Positions 61,601 to 64,000 of a stretch of DNA of 64,000 nt are shown here, piece by piece (positions within the stretch are counted from its first letter, which is position 1; each line of letters opens with the position of its first letter). Under the pieces are notes generated by a model that ran no database searches, was not told where the DNA came from, and worked only from the letters and a program-made list of their open reading frames with translations. Source of the stretch: Hippophae tibetana (taxonomy: Eukaryota; Streptophyta; Magnoliopsida; Rosales; Elaeagnaceae). Made by a program: the position numbers and the translations under genes. The stretch is from the NCBI GenBank assembly GCA_037013495.1, contig CM072802.1, positions 63,022,983 to 63,086,982 of the forward strand, given 5' to 3'.

Positions 61601-61704
61601 AGAATTGCGTCCAACAAGAACCAATAATTTTGGCCGAATTTTCTATTTTTCATTATTTTACGAAGTTTGTGACGTCAAAAAATGACTAAAAATACTTCCC
61701 GTGT

Positions 61705-63180
61705 ATATGTCTTTTTTTTAACAGTCATGCACGAATGAGATAAAAGAATATACTATCAATTTCTACTTAAATCATTTAATCTTAGCAAAAATAATAATAA
61801 AAAATATACGACACTCTATTAAGATGAGAAAAAAATTCATACATTCAATGCTAATACATATAGAGGTCATCTAAAATTTTGAAGAAATAAGAAATGTATT
61901 TGGAGTAGAAAAATATATATATTTCACTCTGAATAAACACCGATTTTGGGTTTAATATAATTTCCACATCTTATCAAAAAATACTAGTTATGAAAAAACT
62001 AACTAATTACCAAAAAAAATTAAAAAAATATTTCATGATATGGTTTCAAAAATTAATCTAACAGTACAAATGACTTAACTATTTACTTAAATTTTTGTGA
62101 GAATTTTTAAAACTAATTCTAAGAGGTTGATAGCTAATTTAGTTAATTAAATTAATTCTTTTTTTTCTAAGAGATTGAAAATGAACCATTTAAATGCCAC
62201 CTTTGGTGGGGTTAGGCAGTTTAAACTTTATTTAAGGTGTCGAAAGTAAACCTAAGAATTTAATTATCAGAGTACTAATTTTCATGTTTTAAAACTACTA
62301 CTGAAAACATGTTGTCAATTCATTTTCAGATAATAATTCTTATAAAAAAATTTGAAATAGAGCTTCACTCTAACTACCGGGCGATTGTACCAACAAATAA
62401 AAGAGCACTACTCTAAATCAGACCGGATAACTAAACCATAAAATGTAATTTTTAGATTTAAGTTTGTAATGAAAAATAATATATTTCTCTCTAACATTCT
62501 TAATATAAAATCTTGAATAAAAATAAAATCAATTCATTTTAGAGATTTTTACCTATTTAATATTTCACAAGTATAACAACGTTATTATTATATCATGTTT
62601 ACAAATAGCCAGCAATGTTAAATTTAATCACGGATAAATTAAATATAACATATAAGAATAAAACATAAAAAATAACTGCAAAGAAAATAAAATCCTTATA
62701 GTACTTTAATGCTAACTCTGTTGCTGGAAAACCTCCAAATGGAAATTTCATTTCCATTTATTGAATCAAAAAGCATATAAATTACAAAAACATAATTAGT
62801 TCTTCTCAAAAAGAGAAGAACTCTAAAATTAAGAAAAACTAACTAAGAAAAGCTAAAAACTAAGAAATGGAGAGAAAGAAAGAGAGAAGAATATGTTTTT
62901 AAGGTGTTTAGAGGTGAAGAGAATGTGGGTATTTATAGGTGAGGAGAGGAATAAACAGTGGGTGGAAAATGATTAAAAATGGAGGAAATGCGGAGTAGTG
63001 AATGATGATGTCATGGTAGTGTGGGGGGCAGTGGCGCGTGCGGACTGAGCGCAGAGACGCGTGGACTGGAAGCAGATGGCGCAGGCGCGAGTGGATGGGC
63101 ATGCAGATGGGCGCGTGACTTCGGCGTGGTCTGGGCGATACGCACACATTGCTCGGTGCGGCTGGGTGCATGATAGTATG
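61705..63180 (-). mobile_element. Decayed fragment of an Athila element: 3' non-coding region fused to LTR
   Basis: 61705-62106 matches 21880-22358 of M (region after pol), with two internal deletions of about 61 and 21 bp. At about 62107-62127 it jumps into the middle of an LTR, and 62127 to about 63180 follows the LTR in minus orientation: CCACCTTTGGTGGGG hairpin (62201-62215), TATA (62937-62930), a GC-rich U3 stretch (63000-63170). Divergence from the other LTRs is higher and no TGACGTCA pair is intact (only GATGATGTCAT remains). The gag-pol region, leader and primer site are missing. Array B ends at its left edge within a monomer. Confidence 0.82.
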
Positions 63181-64000
63181 ATTAGGTTAATTAGTAAATG
63201 GTGTGCAGTTTACTTGAGAGAGGAATACATGCTAGGTTATGTGCAATTGATCATGTAATTTATTGGTAATTATATTGGGGGGATTTTAGTGATTCACATG
63301 TTTACAAAATTAGGGGATTAAGTTTGCTTAGATATTTTCTCATATATCTTCTTAGATGCTAATTTTGATTTAATTAATTACAACTATTTGTTTAATTCTT
63401 TTAATTTTTCTTTCTGAAAACAAAAAAACAAAACATTAATCTTTATATTTTAGTGTTAAAAATTAATTTATAATAATATAATCTCCATAGGAACAATATT
63501 TTTTTATCATTATATAACTTGCTTGTTATATGTGTACTTGTGTACCTATTGCACATAATTCGTGTTGATCAAGGAATCAAATGGTTTCTTTTATAATTCA
63601 ACCAATTCCTAAAATTAGGGTTTGAAGATCTAAACTAACAACATAAAAGTAAAGATAGATTCAACAAACGTTTAGGAAATAACAAAACATCCCACTACAG
63701 CTTTAGGCAGTGTCAAAAACTTAGACTTTCATCAATGTGTCAAATAATTAAATCCTAGATCTGAATCTCATGTTTTTTATGAACTTCATTTAAATCTTGA
63801 TAAAGAAACAAAACTAACTTCATTTTATAAAAGTATTTTTCTTATTTTAATATTTCTCAAAGATAATAACATTACTAATATCCCATAGTATTTTCAGTTA
63901 GACATGTATAATTTAATAAATGATTATTAGTAAATCAAACATAGCATTGTAAAAAAATACCTAAAGTTAATTTGAAAAGAATACATTTAAATTATACATG
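63181..64000. other. Unassigned AT-rich sequence, possibly a very diverged LTR
   Basis: No gene or satellite. 63790-63900 resembles the minus-strand LTR segment at 33470-33560 (AATCTTGA, ACAAAA, TTCATTTTA, TTAATATTTC and AACATTACTA in the same order), with many differences. The rest (63181-63780) shows nothing I can name. Confidence 0.35.

Larger units (their letters stand above)
34181..61704 (+). repeat. Satellite array B: about 84 monomers of 325/331 bp in one orientation
   Basis: The anchor AGTTTTGGCC or its variant AGTGTTGGTT was located 85 times between 34243 and 61626. Spacing is almost always 324-326 or 330-332. The two length classes differ by six bases at GAAGTTTGTCACTTC versus GAAGACTTC. 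The consensus includes CCAACAAGAACCAATAG, CATAAAATCATGAA, CAGTACGAGATGG, CATCGTTTGACATGG and an inverted repeat GAGGTGCC/GGCACCTC. Several monomer types alternate to give a higher-order unit of six monomers, about 1970 bp. Recurrent short reading frames of 61-110 codons (both strands) are by-products of the repeat. I do not recognise the family; size and array form fit a centromeric or pericentromeric satellite, but only chromatin data could show that. Confidence 0.96.

Noticed and set aside
34181..61704. Recurring reading frames of 61-110 codons in the satellite, some nearly identical (for example 35905-36144, 37875-38114, 44461-44703, 46431-46673)
   Set aside because: They recur because the monomer recurs. 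They occur on both strands, are broken in most monomers and change frame with single indels; no family resemblance or start context supports them.
34181..61704. CRISPR-like regular repeats
   Set aside because: Units are 325-332 bp and contiguous, with no short direct repeat plus unique spacers. It is a plant satellite.

Overview
The window looks like pericentromeric or other satellite-rich heterochromatin of a flowering plant, probably a eudicot. I could not name the species. There is no host gene, tRNA or rRNA that I can support. Almost everything is either an LTR retrotransposon of the Ty3/gypsy Athila type (integrase without chromodomain, FMDD reverse transcriptase, primer site matching the 3' end of plant tRNA-Asp, LTRs of about 1.8-2.0 kb beginning TGATGAG) or a tandem satellite with a monomer of about 325-332 bp.

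Layout. (1) 1-11362, plus strand: element E1, whose 5' LTR lies outside the window. It has a structured leader, a first gag gene (gag1), a second gag fused to protease-RT-RNase H-integrase (gag2-pol, broken by one stop codon and one 1-bp deletion), a 1.9-kb non-coding tail and a 3' LTR. (2) 11363-12329: unassigned sequence with a 287-bp direct duplication. (3) 12330-14571: satellite array A. (4) 14572-20664, plus strand: element E2, a derivative without coding sequence that keeps LTRs, primer site, leader hairpins and 3' cis elements. (5) 20660-20685: a scrap of satellite DNA joining E2 head-to-head with the next element through short homologies. (6) 20682-34180, minus strand: element M, close to E1, with both LTRs truncated, two nonsense codons in pol, a wrecked gag1, and a solo LTR (26034-27951, target duplication TCTAC) inside its protease region. 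(7) 34181-61704: satellite array B, about 84 monomers, with higher-order structure, recent block duplications, a conversion-like patch and one truncated monomer. (8) 61705-63180: a decayed minus-strand fragment of the same retroelement family. (9) 63181-64000: unassigned AT-rich sequence, perhaps a very diverged LTR.

How the parts relate. E2 inserted into satellite (array A stops mid-monomer at its left LTR), and array B resumes in the same orientation beyond M, so A and B were probably one array split by nested insertions and later deletions. E1 and M supply the coding design (gag1, gag2-pol). E2 carries only the cis-acting sequences and would have depended on proteins from E1-like relatives. 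The most interesting signals are: a tandem gag duplication in which gag1 has lost two of the four zinc-knuckle ligands in both copies; paired RNA stem-loops in the leader with compensatory changes; a double-hairpin module repeated after gag1 and after pol and retained in the coding-less E2; a conserved bZIP-type enhancer in the LTR; and the mosaic evolution of the satellite.
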